Positions 9,587 through 17,852 of a stretch of DNA of 46,925 nt are shown one piece after another. This DNA comes from Ferrovibrio sp. GTDB taxonomy: Bacteria; Pseudomonadota; Alphaproteobacteria; Ferrovibrionales; Ferrovibrionaceae. Position numbers and translations under genes: made by a program. The notes under the pieces were generated by a model. The model did not search any database. It was not told where the DNA came from and saw nothing but the letters and a program-made list of their open reading frames with translations. Position 1 is the stretch's first letter, and each line of letters begins with the position of its first letter. The stretch is taken from positions 1 to 46,925 of the forward strand of contig NZ_JAOZVR010000100.1 in NCBI RefSeq assembly GCF_025869515.1, read 5' to 3'.

Positions 9587-11308
9587 ATGGGCGCCAAGGA
9601 TATGCGGGCGGAGCGCGACCGTTTTGTCGCCTTCGCCTTCTCCGCGGCCGACCTGATGCTGGAAGTCTCCGGCGAGGGCCTGATCACTTTTGCCTCCGGT
9701 GCCGCCCGGCTGATCGCCGGCAGCGAAGCCGAAGCCCTGCTCGGCCGCAAATTCGCCGACCTGATCGACGACACCGACCGTCATTTCCTGCTCAACCTGC
9801 TGGGTGGCCTGGCCGTCGGCGGGCGGATCGAGCCGGTCACCGTGCGCCTGCTGCAGCCTGACGGCACGCCCGGCGCGATCTGCGTGCTGGGCGGCTGCTG
9901 CCTGCCGCGCCAGGATGGCCGATACTACCTCACTCTCTCCAATGCCCGCCTGCCGCAGGCGGAAACCGCGCTGGCCAACAAGCGCGATTACCAGACCGGC
10001 CTGTTGGCCGCCGACGATTTCGAGACGCTGGCCGGCGACCGCCTGAAACTGGCCCGTGAGCTGGGCTCCGAGGTCAAGCTGACCCTGATCGAGATCGTCG
10101 GCCTGAAGGAACTGGTCGAGACGCTGCGGCCAGAGGAAAGCCAGAATCTGATGGGCGATGTCGGCGCCCTGATCCGCGCCAAGTCGATCGGCGGCGATAC
10201 CGCCGGCCTGATCGACCCCGAGAAATACGGCATCCTGCATGCCAATACGATCGACCAGGATGCGGTGGCGGCGCAGGTGCGTGATCTGATCAAGCAGAGC
10301 GGCGCGGCAGCGGCCGAGGCGGCCGAAAACCTCGGCGTGCGCGGCGCCACGCTGGACCTGCATCTGAAGGCGATGAGCGACGAGGATGCCGCCAGCGCCA
10401 TGGCCTTTGCCGTCGACCGCTTCGCCAGCGAGGGATCTGCGGCCTTCGCGCTGCATTCCACTGAGGAAAGCCTGAAAGCGCTGCTGCAGAAGACCGTGTC
10501 ACGCGTGCGCGCGCTGCGTTCGGCGGTGTCCAGCCGGCAGTTCAACCTGGTGTTCCAGCCGATCGTGCGGCTAGATACCCGCACGCTGCATCATTACGAG
10601 GCACTGTCGCGTTTTGAAGACGGCGGCTCGCCCTTCGAGACCATTCGTCTGGCCGAAGGCGTGCACATGATCGGCGAATTCGATCTCGCCGTGGTGCATC
10701 GTGTGGTCGAGCTGCTGTCCGAACGCCGGCGCCAGGGCGAGATCATCGACGTGGCTGTCAATCTCTCTGGCCACAGCCTGGAAAGCTCGGTCTTCATGGC
10801 CGCCTTGCGCGAGATCATGGCCGACGATCCCGGGCTGCGCCGCCAGCTGATCTTCGAGATCACGGAATCGACCCAGATCACCAACCTGGTGCATGCCGCC
10901 AATGCCGTGCGGCAGCTGCGTGATGATGGCCATTCCGTCTGTCTCGACGATTTCGGCGCGGGTGCTGCGTCGTTCCCGTATCTGCAGGCGCTCGAGGTCG
11001 ATTACGTCAAGATCGACGGCGCCTATGTGAAGGCGCTGCAGAGCGCTGGCCAGATGCGCGACCAGGCCATCCTCAAGGGCATGGTCTGGCTGTGCAAGGA
11101 ACTCGGCATCGGCACGGTGGCCGAAATGGTCGAGACCGAAGACCAGGCCCGTCTGCTGCTCGATTTCGGCATTGATTACGGACAGGGCTACCTGTTCGGT
11201 TATCCGGAAGCGGTGCCGCAAATGGAGCCGCTGCGGTTCGACGACAAGCCGGCGGATCGTCCCGGCGATCACCGCAACCCGAACGAATTCAAGCTTGGCC
11301 GTCGCTAG
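9587..11308 (+). CDS. PAS / degenerate GGDEF / EAL signalling protein
   Basis: A cytoplasmic c-di-GMP protein of about 573 residues with no membrane segment. An N-terminal PAS-like domain (about 10-120) is followed by a GGDEF-like fold. In that fold the signature position reads as DPEKYGIL instead of GGDEF, so cyclase activity is probably lost. The EAL domain (about 315-550) keeps the key residues: EALSRF at 338, the Asn of VAVNLSGHSL, FEITES, LDDFGAG, YVKIDG, AEMVET and GQGYLFG. It is therefore predicted to be an active c-di-GMP phosphodiesterase. The ATG at 9587 is preferred because GAGG lies 5 bases before it; an in-frame ATG at 9566 is possible. It is divergent from fadD. Confidence 0.88.
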   Translation: MGAKDMRAERDRFVAFAFSAADLMLEVSGEGLITFASGAARLIAGSEAEALLGRKFADLIDDTDRHFLLNLLGGLAVGGRIEPVTVRLLQPDGTPGAICVLGGCCLPRQDGRYYLTLSNARLPQAETALANKRDYQTGLLAADDFETLAGDRLKLARELGSEVKLTLIEIVGLKELVETLRPEESQNLMGDVGALIRAKSIGGDTAGLIDPEKYGILHANTIDQDAVAAQVRDLIKQSGAAAAEAAENLGVRGATLDLHLKAMSDEDAASAMAFAVDRFASEGSAAFALHSTEESLKALLQKTVSRVRALRSAVSSRQFNLVFQPIVRLDTRTLHHYEALSRFEDGGSPFETIRLAEGVHMIGEFDLAVVHRVVELLSERRRQGEIIDVAVNLSGHSLESSVFMAALREIMADDPGLRRQLIFEITESTQITNLVHAANAVRQLRDDGHSVCLDDFGAGAASFPYLQALEVDYVKIDGAYVKALQSAGQMRDQAILKGMVWLCKELGIGTVAEMVETEDQARLLLDFGIDYGQGYLFGYPEAVPQMEPLRFDDKPADRPGDHRNPNEFKLGRR

Positions 11309-11314
11309 GCGGCT

Positions 11315-12181
11315 TCAGTCGCGTAGCTCGACCCGGCCGTGATCCAGCACCACCACGTCGCGTTCCACCAGGCGGGCGCGGAAGGATACGATATTGCCGT
11401 CGCGCCAGATCTCGGTGTGGATGGTCTCGCCGGGAAACACCGGTGCCGTGAAGCGCGCGTTGATATCGGCGATCCGCGCCGGGTCGTGGTCGCAGGCCGC
11501 CTTCACCACGGCGCGCACGGCGATGCCATAGGTGCACAGGCCATGCAGGATCGGCCGTGGGAAACCGGCGGCGGCGGCAAAGGCCGGGTCGGCATGCAGC
11601 GGATTGCGGTCGCCGCACAGGCGATAGAACAGCGCCTGGTTGGCTTGCGTCTTCAGCGTCACGCCGGCATCCGGCTGGCGGTCGGGGATGACATGCGGCC
11701 TGGGCGGCAGCTCTTCCGGTTTGCGCACCGGCCCGCCGAAGCCGCCGTCGCCGCGGGCAAAGGTGGTGGAGAGCAGCGTGACCAGCTTTTCGCCGCTGGC
11801 GGCATCGCTGATGGTATTCTCCACCAGCATGATGGCGCCCTTGCCGGCACCCTTGTCGAACACATCCCTGATGCGGATTTTCGCGCGCACGCGGCCGGCG
11901 GCGGGCAGGGGCTTGTGCAGGGTGATGCGCTGCTCGCCATGCACCACCATCACGTAGTTGATGCCGGTGCGCGGCGTCCAGCTGTCGTCCCAGCAGATCA
12001 CGGTCGACAGGCTTGGGAGGGCACGCAGATTTTTCTCGAAAACGAAGGGCAGTTCGTCCAGGTCCATCGGATCCTGGCCCATGCCGGTGCTCAGCGCGTA
12101 GAGCATGGTCTCGCGGTCGCCGTATTCGACCTCGCGGGCCGGAATGTCGAGCGCGATCAGTTCGTCATAGACAATCGGCAT
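11315..12181 (-). CDS. MaoC-family acyl dehydratase (hydratase 2)
   Basis: A double hot-dog enzyme of 288 residues that hydrates trans-2-enoyl-CoA to the (R)-3-hydroxyacyl-CoA. The C-terminal half carries the hydratase-2 motif: YRLCGDRNPLHADPAFA with the Asp/His catalytic pair, then GFPRPILHGLCTYG. The N-terminal half is the second, non-catalytic hot dog. The length and layout match bacterial and peroxisomal MFE-2-type hydratases. GGGAGGAACC directly before the ATG is a strong ribosome site. It is divergent from the crotonase gene. The (R)-specific product would suit side-chain or branched acyl-CoA degradation, or PHA precursor supply; I cannot choose between them. Confidence 0.9.
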   Translation of the reverse strand: MPIVYDELIALDIPAREVEYGDRETMLYALSTGMGQDPMDLDELPFVFEKNLRALPSLSTVICWDDSWTPRTGINYVMVVHGEQRITLHKPLPAAGRVRAKIRIRDVFDKGAGKGAIMLVENTISDAASGEKLVTLLSTTFARGDGGFGGPVRKPEELPPRPHVIPDRQPDAGVTLKTQANQALFYRLCGDRNPLHADPAFAAAAGFPRPILHGLCTYGIAVRAVVKAACDHDPARIADINARFTAPVFPGETIHTEIWRDGNIVSFRARLVERDVVVLDHGRVELRD

Positions 12182-12238
12182 GGTTCCTCCCTTAATTCTG
12201 TCCTGACTCTAGCGGCGCAGATCGCAGGTCGCCAGCCT

Positions 12239-12251
12239 TGACGTAACGTCA
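12239..12251. promoter_or_regulatory. Palindrome in the MaoC/crotonase divergent promoter region
   Basis: TGACGTAACGTCA is a perfect 13-base palindrome with one central base. It lies 20 bases before the crotonase start and about 58 bases before the MaoC start. Its position and symmetry suggest a repressor site for one or both genes. It resembles the TGACGT half-sites of regulators of acyl-CoA catabolism, but the spacing differs from the LiuR pattern I know. Confidence 0.5.
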
Positions 12252-12270
12252 GGCCTCTCAGGAGGAAGCC

Positions 12271-13122
12271 ATGTCGTATAAGACCTTCGATTTCAGTATC
12301 GCCGATCATGTGGCCCAGATCGTCTTCAATCGCCCGGACAAGGCGAATGCGATGGTCCTGCCGTTCTGGCAGGAAATGGCCGATGTCTTCGCCGAGATCG
12401 AGGACCGGCCCGAGATCCGCGCCGTGGTGATTTCCTCTACCGGCAGGCATTTCACCGGTGGCCTCGATCTCTCGGCCTTTGCCAATATCGCCGGCGACAT
12501 GCTGCAGGGCGATCGCGGCCGAGTCGGCGAGCAGATGCGCCGCGCCGTGGCCGAGATGCAGGAAAGCTTCGCGGTGATCGACCGGTGTCGCGTGCCGGTG
12601 CTGACGGCGGTCCAGGGCGGCTGCGTCGGTGGTGGCGTCGACCTGATCTCGGCCTGCGACATGCGCTATTGCACGGCGGATGCCTGGTTCTGCATCCAGG
12701 AAATCAACATCGGCATGACCGCCGATGTCGGCACGCTGCAGCGTCTGCCGCATCTGATGCCGGAAGGTCTGGTGCGCGAACTGGCCTATACCGGCCGTCG
12801 CATGCCGGCCGACGAGGCGCTGAAAACCGGCTTGGTCAACCGGGTGTTCGACAGTCAGGACGACATGCTGGCCTTCGTGCTGGATGTGGCGCGCACCGTC
12901 GCGTCGAAATCGCCCCTCGCCATCCACGGCACCAAGGAAATGCTGAATTACACGCGCGACCACGGCGTGGCCGATGCGCTGAACTACATGCAGGTCTGGC
13001 AGGCGGGCATGTTCCTGACCGGCGATCTGATGGAGGCGATCCAGGCTGGCCAGGAAAAGCGGCCGGCGAAATTCGCCGACCTGCTGCCGGCCAAGAAGCT
13101 GGTGCGCAAACGACAGCGGTAA
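12271..13122 (+). CDS. Crotonase family, dienoyl-CoA isomerase-like
   Basis: A 283-residue enoyl-CoA hydratase/isomerase-fold protein. The oxyanion-hole segments are visible (HFTGGLDLSAF near residue 65 and VQGGCVGGGVDLISACDMRY near 115). The segment WFCIQEINIGMTADVGTLQR closely resembles peroxisomal/mitochondrial ECH1, keeping both the Glu and the Asp that perform proton transfer in delta3,5-delta2,4-dienoyl-CoA isomerase. That isomerase function, which handles unsaturated fatty acids with odd-numbered double bonds, is the best guess; plain enoyl-CoA hydratase is the alternative. CAGGAGGAAGCC gives a strong ribosome site. Confidence 0.88.
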   Translation: MSYKTFDFSIADHVAQIVFNRPDKANAMVLPFWQEMADVFAEIEDRPEIRAVVISSTGRHFTGGLDLSAFANIAGDMLQGDRGRVGEQMRRAVAEMQESFAVIDRCRVPVLTAVQGGCVGGGVDLISACDMRYCTADAWFCIQEINIGMTADVGTLQRLPHLMPEGLVRELAYTGRRMPADEALKTGLVNRVFDSQDDMLAFVLDVARTVASKSPLAIHGTKEMLNYTRDHGVADALNYMQVWQAGMFLTGDLMEAIQAGQEKRPAKFADLLPAKKLVRKRQR

Positions 13123-13133
13123 GACGCGGTCGA

Positions 13134-13571
13134 CTAGCTGACGCCCAGCACCTTCCAGATGCCTTCGGAGGTCAGCACAATCTTGTCGGCCCCAGTCTGT
13201 TCTCTTACCGTGGCGGTGCCCTGGATGAAGATCAGGCTGCGGGTCTGGCGCACGATACGGCCGCGCATCTCGACGAAGTCGCCGGGTTTCACGGCGGCGA
13301 TGAACTGGTTGTTCAGCGACACGGTCGCGCAGGCGGTGCGTTCCACTGCATCCCACACCATCCAGCCGAGGCAGTGGTCGGCAAAGGTCATCAGCATGCC
13401 GCCATGCACCACGCCGCGCGAATTGGTGTGGCGCTCTTCCGCCAGCAGGCCGTAGGCCGAGCCGGCCGGTCCTTCGGCTTCGCGCCTGACCCAGATCGGT
13501 CCGACTTCCGTGGTGAACGGCCCCTGGCCGGAACGTGGCTTCCAGCCGGCGGAGCTAGGGTCAAACGTCAT
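13134..13571 (-). CDS. PaaI-family hot-dog thioesterase
   Basis: A single hot-dog-fold protein of 145 residues that probably hydrolyses an acyl- or aryl-CoA. The family motif VVHGGMLMTFADHCLGW is present, with the His-Gly-Gly and the Asp on the hot-dog helix, followed by VSLNNQFIAAVKPGDFVE. The ribosome site AAGGAT lies 7 bases before the ATG. It converges on the crotonase gene (11 bases apart) and is divergent from the acyl-CoA dehydrogenase pair. It may rescue CoA from dead-end intermediates. Confidence 0.85.
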   Translation of the reverse strand: MTFDPSSAGWKPRSGQGPFTTEVGPIWVRREAEGPAGSAYGLLAEERHTNSRGVVHGGMLMTFADHCLGWMVWDAVERTACATVSLNNQFIAAVKPGDFVEMRGRIVRQTRSLIFIQGTATVREQTGADKIVLTSEGIWKVLGVS

Positions 13572-13701
13572 ACCCGAATCCTTCTGTTACACCGCGAATT
13601 GAGCAACTGAATCGCGTCAATGCAAGGCCTTCCCCTGCGTCACGCGCTTGCCTGCCGCTGCCGCCGGACTTAACCTTCCCGCCGTTACAGGGAGAAACGC
13701 C

Positions 13702-14892
13702 ATGGATCTCGAATTCACGGCCGAAGAACGCGCCTTCCGCGAGGAGGTGCGCAGCTTTATCCGCAACAGCCTGCCGCCGGCACTGGCCGAGAAGACGCGG
13801 CAGCGCATTCATCTCGACAAGGCCGACTTCGTCGCCTGGCACAGGATTCTGCATGCGCGCGGCTGGGGCGCGCCGAACTGGCCCCAGCAATATGGCGGTC
13901 CGGGCTGGAGCCCGGTGCAGCGCTACATCTTCGACGAGGAATGCGCCACTGCCGATGCCCCGCCGCTGGTGCCGTTCGGCATCAGCATGGTCGGCCCGGT
14001 GATCTATACTTTCGGCACCGACGCGCAGAAACAGAAATACCTGCCGCGTATCGTCAGCATGGATGACTGGTGGTGTCAGGGTTATTCCGAGCCCGGCTCG
14101 GGGTCCGATCTTGCCTCGCTGCGCACCAGGGCCGAGAGCGACGGCGATCATTATGTGGTGAACGGCCACAAGATCTGGACCACCCAGGCGCAGCACGCGA
14201 ACATGATGTTCTGCCTGGTGCGCACCGATCCGGCCGCCAAACCGCAGGAGGGCATCTCCTTTCTGCTGATCGACATGACCGATCCGGGCGTGCAGGTACG
14301 GCCGATCATCTCGATCGACGAGGGCCACAGTGTCAATGAGGTGTTCCTCGATAATGTCCGTGTCCCCAAGGCAAATCTCATAGGGCAAGAAGGCAAGGGC
14401 TGGACCTATGCCAAGTTCCTGCTCGGCAACGAACGCACCGGCATTGCCGAGGTCGCCACATCGAAGCAGCGCCTGAAGCGGCTGAAGGATATCGCCCGCG
14501 CCGAGCAGTCCTGCGGCCGGCCGCTGCTGCAGGATCCCGATTTCCGCGCCAGGGTGGCGGCCATCGAGATCGACCTGCTGGCGCTGGAATATACCAACCT
14601 GCGTATGCTGGCGGCCGAGAATGCCGGCAAGGGCGTGGGGCCGGAAGCCAGCATGCTGAAAATCCGCGGCTCGGAAATCCAGCAGGGCCTGACCGAACTG
14701 GCCTGCGAGGCGCTCGGCTATTACGCCGCACCCTATGAACACCGGCCCGATGGCTCGAACCAACCGCCGGTCGGCCCCGATTACGCCCAGGGCCGCATGG
14801 AAGCCTATCTCTACTACCGCGCCACCACGATCTACGGCGGCTCCAACGAAATTCAGCGCAACATCATCGCCAAGATGGTGCTGGGCCTCTGA
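13702..14892 (+). CDS. Acyl-CoA dehydrogenase, large-type subunit
   Basis: A FAD flavoenzyme of 396 residues that oxidises acyl-CoA to trans-2-enoyl-CoA, passing electrons to ETF. Motifs: MDLEFTAEERAFREEVRSFI at the N terminus, WCQGYSEPGSGSDLASL (FAD/substrate loop), VNGHKIWTTQAQHA, and TIYGGSNEIQRNIIAKMVLG at the C terminus with the usual catalytic-region Glu. The start is the ATG at 13702 with CAGGGAG upstream; earlier starts lack a ribosome site. It is followed 34 bases later by a second, shorter dehydrogenase, a layout like the PimC/PimD pair and other two-subunit dehydrogenases. The resemblance is inference, as is any specific substrate. Confidence 0.92.
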   Translation: MDLEFTAEERAFREEVRSFIRNSLPPALAEKTRQRIHLDKADFVAWHRILHARGWGAPNWPQQYGGPGWSPVQRYIFDEECATADAPPLVPFGISMVGPVIYTFGTDAQKQKYLPRIVSMDDWWCQGYSEPGSGSDLASLRTRAESDGDHYVVNGHKIWTTQAQHANMMFCLVRTDPAAKPQEGISFLLIDMTDPGVQVRPIISIDEGHSVNEVFLDNVRVPKANLIGQEGKGWTYAKFLLGNERTGIAEVATSKQRLKRLKDIARAEQSCGRPLLQDPDFRARVAAIEIDLLALEYTNLRMLAAENAGKGVGPEASMLKIRGSEIQQGLTELACEALGYYAAPYEHRPDGSNQPPVGPDYAQGRMEAYLYYRATTIYGGSNEIQRNIIAKMVLGL

Positions 14893-14926
14893 ACGCAGCG
14901 ACACGCAAGACAGGAAAGAACGCGAG

Positions 14927-16066
14927 ATGGATTTCCAATTGTCCGAGGAACAGACCCTGCTGGCCGACAGCGTCGAGAGCTGGCTGCAGGACAAGTATGA
15001 TTTCGACCGCTGGCGCAAGCTGGTGAAGACCGATCTGGGTTATACCGAAGAAAACTGGAAGACCATGGCTGAACTCGGCTGGCTCGGCATCTCGCTTCCC
15101 GAGGATGCGGGGGGGCTGGGTGGCTCAGCGGTCGACACCATGCTGCTGGCCGAGCGATTCGGCCGCCATATGGTCGCCGAGCCGTATTTCTCCACCGTGA
15201 TCCTGGGCGCCGGTCTGATCCAGGCCGCCGGCGATGCCGGGCAGAAGGCCGAATGGCTGCCGGCGATTGGCGAGGGCAAGGCGAAATGGGCCTTTGCCCA
15301 TGCCGAGCATGGTTCGCGTTTCGCGCTGAACGAGGTGCGCACAAAGGCCGTCAAGAGCAGCGATGGCTGGACGCTGAGCGGCAAGAAGATCGTGGTCTGG
15401 GATGCGCCGAGCGCCGACCGGCTGATTGTGCTGGCCCGTTCGGCGGGCGGCGACACTGACGAGAAGGGGCTCGGACTTTTCGTGGTCGATGCCAGCTCCG
15501 CTTCTGGGGGTGCCGGCGTGGCGCGGCATGACTACCGCACCGTCGATAACCGCCGTGCCAGCGACATCCAGTTCGATCATGCTCCGGTGCTGGCAGTGCT
15601 GGGCGATCCGGCCAACGCCATGCCGGCGGTCGAGGCCGTCGTCGACCAGGCGATTGCCTTCATGGCCTCGGAAGCTGTCGGTGCCATGGCGGCGCTGCAT
15701 GAAACCACGCTGGCCTATGCCAAGACGCGCAAGCAGTTCGGCCGTGCCATCGGCGAGTTCCAGGTGATCCAGCATCGCCTGGTCGACATGATGATGCAGG
15801 TGGAAAGCGCGCGTTCGCTGGCGCTGCTCGCCAGTCTGAAGGCGGCGGCAGAGCCGAAGGAACGCGCCAAGGCGGCGGCGGCGGCCAAGGTGCAGCTCGG
15901 CCGTTCCGGGCGTTTTGTCGGCCAGCAGGCCGTGCAGGTGCATGGCGGCATGGGCATGACCGACGAACTCAATGTCGGCCATTACATGAAGCGGCTGATG
16001 ATGCTCGACACCACCTTCGGCAATGCCGACCACCATCAGCGGCGGTTTGCTGCCTTGAGCGACTAG
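14927..16066 (+). CDS. Acyl-CoA dehydrogenase, small-type subunit
   Basis: A second acyl-CoA dehydrogenase of 379 residues. It begins MDFQLSEEQTLLADSVESWL and contains LGWLGISLPEDAGGLGGSAV, TLAYAKTRKQFGRAIGEFQV and QAVQVHGGMGMTDELNVGHY. The usual C-terminal YGG-x-x-E segment of single-subunit enzymes is missing; the protein ends NADHHQRRFAALSD. This suits the partner chain of a heteromeric dehydrogenase formed with the upstream gene. The start ATG at 14927 is preceded by AGGAAAG. It is very probably co-transcribed with its neighbour and with the PhyH gene 14 bases downstream. Confidence 0.9.
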   Translation: MDFQLSEEQTLLADSVESWLQDKYDFDRWRKLVKTDLGYTEENWKTMAELGWLGISLPEDAGGLGGSAVDTMLLAERFGRHMVAEPYFSTVILGAGLIQAAGDAGQKAEWLPAIGEGKAKWAFAHAEHGSRFALNEVRTKAVKSSDGWTLSGKKIVVWDAPSADRLIVLARSAGGDTDEKGLGLFVVDASSASGGAGVARHDYRTVDNRRASDIQFDHAPVLAVLGDPANAMPAVEAVVDQAIAFMASEAVGAMAALHETTLAYAKTRKQFGRAIGEFQVIQHRLVDMMMQVESARSLALLASLKAAAEPKERAKAAAAAKVQLGRSGRFVGQQAVQVHGGMGMTDELNVGHYMKRLMMLDTTFGNADHHQRRFAALSD

Positions 16067-16080
16067 GAAAGGGCTTCGGC

Positions 16081-16938
16081 ATGGAAAAGATGGTCGTCAG
16101 GGACGTCAGCCAGTATTTCCGTGCCGAGCTTGCCCGCAAATACCGCTCGACCGCCGGCAGTCAGGAGCAGGTCGATCCCGCTCTGATCGATGTCCTGATG
16201 GCGGAGATCGAACGCGACGGCTATGTGATCCTGGAGAATCTGTTTTCGGCCGACGAAGCTGCGGCGATGCGGGCGGCGCTGCAGCCGCATTACCACGACT
16301 ACCTCGGCCGCAACAGTTTCGAGGGCTTCGGCACCAAGCGGCTCTATGCTGTGATCGAGAAAACCCTGGCTTGCAATCCGCTGGTCGAACATCCGGTGAT
16401 CCTGGCGCTGCTGGACCGCATCTTCGAGCCGAACTACCTGCTGTCGCAGTTACAGGCCATCGACATCCTGCCGGGCGAGGCGGCTCAGCCGCCGCATCAC
16501 GACGATGCCTTCTATCGTGTATCGCGGCCCCGTGCGGCGCTGGGTGCCGCCACCATCATGGCAATCGACGATTTTACTGCCGAGAACGGCGCCACCCTGC
16601 TGATTCCCGGCAGCCACAAATGGGACGACCGCATGCCGACGGCAGAGGAAACAGCGCGTGCCGTGCCGGCGGTGATGCCGAGCGGCTCGGTGCTGTTCTT
16701 CATCGGTACGCTGTGGCATGGCGGCGGCGCCAATGTCAGCAGCGCAAGCCGGCTCTGCGTCACCGCCCAGTATTGTGCGCCCTGGTGCCGCCAGCAGGAG
16801 AATTTCAGCCTGTCGGTGTCGCGCGAGCGAGTGAAACAGTGCAGCGAGCATGTCCGCCGCATGCTCGGCTACAGCATCCATCCGCCCTTCATGGGCTTTG
16901 TGAACGGCCTGCACCCCAAACGGCTGCTGGAAGACTGA
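16081..16938 (+). CDS. Phytanoyl-CoA dioxygenase (PhyH) family protein
   Basis: A cupin-fold Fe(II)/2-oxoglutarate dioxygenase of 285 residues. The iron ligands are recognisable: HHDDAFY gives the HxD pair (the second His and the second Asp), and LWHGGGAN gives the distal His. SRLCVTAQY carries the Arg that would bind 2-oxoglutarate. NGATLLIPGSHKWDDR is typical of the family. It is the third gene of the dehydrogenase operon, so a hydroxylation step on an acyl-CoA or a related substrate is plausible. PhyH proteins act on many small molecules, so the substrate is not settled. Confidence 0.87.
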   Translation: MEKMVVRDVSQYFRAELARKYRSTAGSQEQVDPALIDVLMAEIERDGYVILENLFSADEAAAMRAALQPHYHDYLGRNSFEGFGTKRLYAVIEKTLACNPLVEHPVILALLDRIFEPNYLLSQLQAIDILPGEAAQPPHHDDAFYRVSRPRAALGAATIMAIDDFTAENGATLLIPGSHKWDDRMPTAEETARAVPAVMPSGSVLFFIGTLWHGGGANVSSASRLCVTAQYCAPWCRQQENFSLSVSRERVKQCSEHVRRMLGYSIHPPFMGFVNGLHPKRLLED

Positions 16939-16953
16939 AGCCGTGTTTCAGTC
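16933..16953. other. Inverted repeat spanning two convergent stop codons
   Basis: GACTGAA and TTCAGTC form a 7-bp stem with a 7-base loop. Each arm contains the stop codon of one of the convergent genes (PhyH on + and diheme cytochrome on -). There is no T-run and the stem is not GC-rich, so termination by this hairpin alone is uncertain. Confidence 0.35.
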
Positions 16954-17421
16954 GTCGAACCACCCCTGATCGGCGCGCGGGTGGCAAGCCAGGCAATTCG
17001 ATTTCGTCACCACTTTGGGATCGCGCCAGACGCGGTCGGGGAAATCGTGCTCGCGCAGGAAAGCGGGATTTTCCGTGATGCGCTGCGGTGTGCCCGCTGG
17101 CGCGACCCAGCGCATGAAATCGCGCAGCCCGCGGCCGTTCGGGCCATTGCTCGCATTCTGCACCAGATACGCCTCGATCTGCGCCGCCTGCTCCGGCGGC
17201 AGGGCGGCATCCTCGCCGAAATGGTCGTCGAGACCACCCATCAGTGCCGACCATGACCGGCCCGGCAGAAAGCCCGGCGGGAAGGGCATATGGCATTCAC
17301 CGCAGGCTTTCCGGGTCAGTGCATCGGTCACCGGCGGCAGGTATTTGCTGCCGGCCAGCGCATCCATCACCGCCATGACCTGCAGCAGTATGGCCAGTGC
17401 GACAGCGACAAGCCGCGTCAT
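16948..17421 (-). CDS. Diheme cytochrome c (DHC type)
   Basis: A periplasmic c-type cytochrome of 157 residues with a signal peptide (about 1-23, cut near ALA-GS). Two heme sites are present, CGECH at 40-44 and CLACH at 143-147, so it is a diheme protein. The length, site spacing and the KYLPPVT...TRKACGECHMPFPPGFLPGRSW region match the DHC family found next to SHP cytochromes in Rhodobacter and others. It should relay electrons between the membrane cytochrome b and SHP. The upstream SHP gene ends 2 bases before its ATG, so the two are co-translated or tightly coupled. Confidence 0.9.
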   Translation of the reverse strand: MTRLVAVALAILLQVMAVMDALAGSKYLPPVTDALTRKACGECHMPFPPGFLPGRSWSALMGGLDDHFGEDAALPPEQAAQIEAYLVQNASNGPNGRGLRDFMRWVAPAGTPQRITENPAFLREHDFPDRVWRDPKVVTKSNCLACHPRADQGWFDD

Positions 17422-17423
17422 GT

Positions 17424-17852
17424 CTATTGCCCCTGCATGAAGGTAATGTAATCGCCGCGCTCCAGCGGAGTGCAGTCGCGGCCGATCACCGATTTGCAAT
17501 CGCGGGCGAAATGCTTGTCCACTGTCGCTGTGTCGGTATAGCGCTGCGGATTGCTCGATACCGCAGCCGGCTCGATCAGGCGGCCGGTCTTGGCATTGCG
17601 GCCAATCTGTCGCGGATCGGCGGTATGGCAGGAGACGCAGGATGGCGTGCGGACATCGCCGCTGCCCCACTGGTTGCGATACAACGCCTCGCCACGCTGG
17701 GCGGAAAAGGTCGTGAAGCCGGAATCGGCGGCCTTCGCCTGCCGGGCATAACCAACGAGGATCGCATCGCGATCCGCGGCACCGGCGGCCAGCGCGGTCA
17801 GCGGCAGCGCCAGAGCGGTGCAAGCGATAATCGACAGAGCACGGATTGTCAT
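17424..17852 (-). CDS. SHP-type oxygen-binding cytochrome c (DUF1924)
   Basis: A small exported cytochrome c of 142 residues similar to sphaeroides heme protein (SHP). SHP binds oxygen at the heme by swinging away an Asn ligand. A signal peptide covers about 1-25. The single heme site is CVSCH at 72-76. The segment RLIEPAAVSSNPQRYTD holds the candidate Asn ligand (N101). Cys119 and Cys127 could form the disulfide known in this family. KHFARDCKSVIGRDCTPLER and GDYITFMQ at the C terminus are typical. The ATG at 17852 overlaps the cytochrome b stop (ATGA), with AAGGAA upstream; a GTG at 17870 is less likely. Confidence 0.92.
   Translation of the reverse strand: MTIRALSIIACTALALPLTALAAGAADRDAILVGYARQAKAADSGFTTFSAQRGEALYRNQWGSGDVRTPSCVSCHTADPRQIGRNAKTGRLIEPAAVSSNPQRYTDTATVDKHFARDCKSVIGRDCTPLERGDYITFMQGQ

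Noticed and set aside
12238..12243. TTGACG as a -35 for the crotonase gene
   Set aside because: A matching -10 would fall in the ribosome site at about 12261; the palindrome reading is better supported.
13576..13613. Two GAATC sites before the acyl-CoA dehydrogenase gene as CcrM control
   Set aside because: Two sites in 130 bases is near chance for this 5-base pattern, and there is no other cell-cycle signal there.
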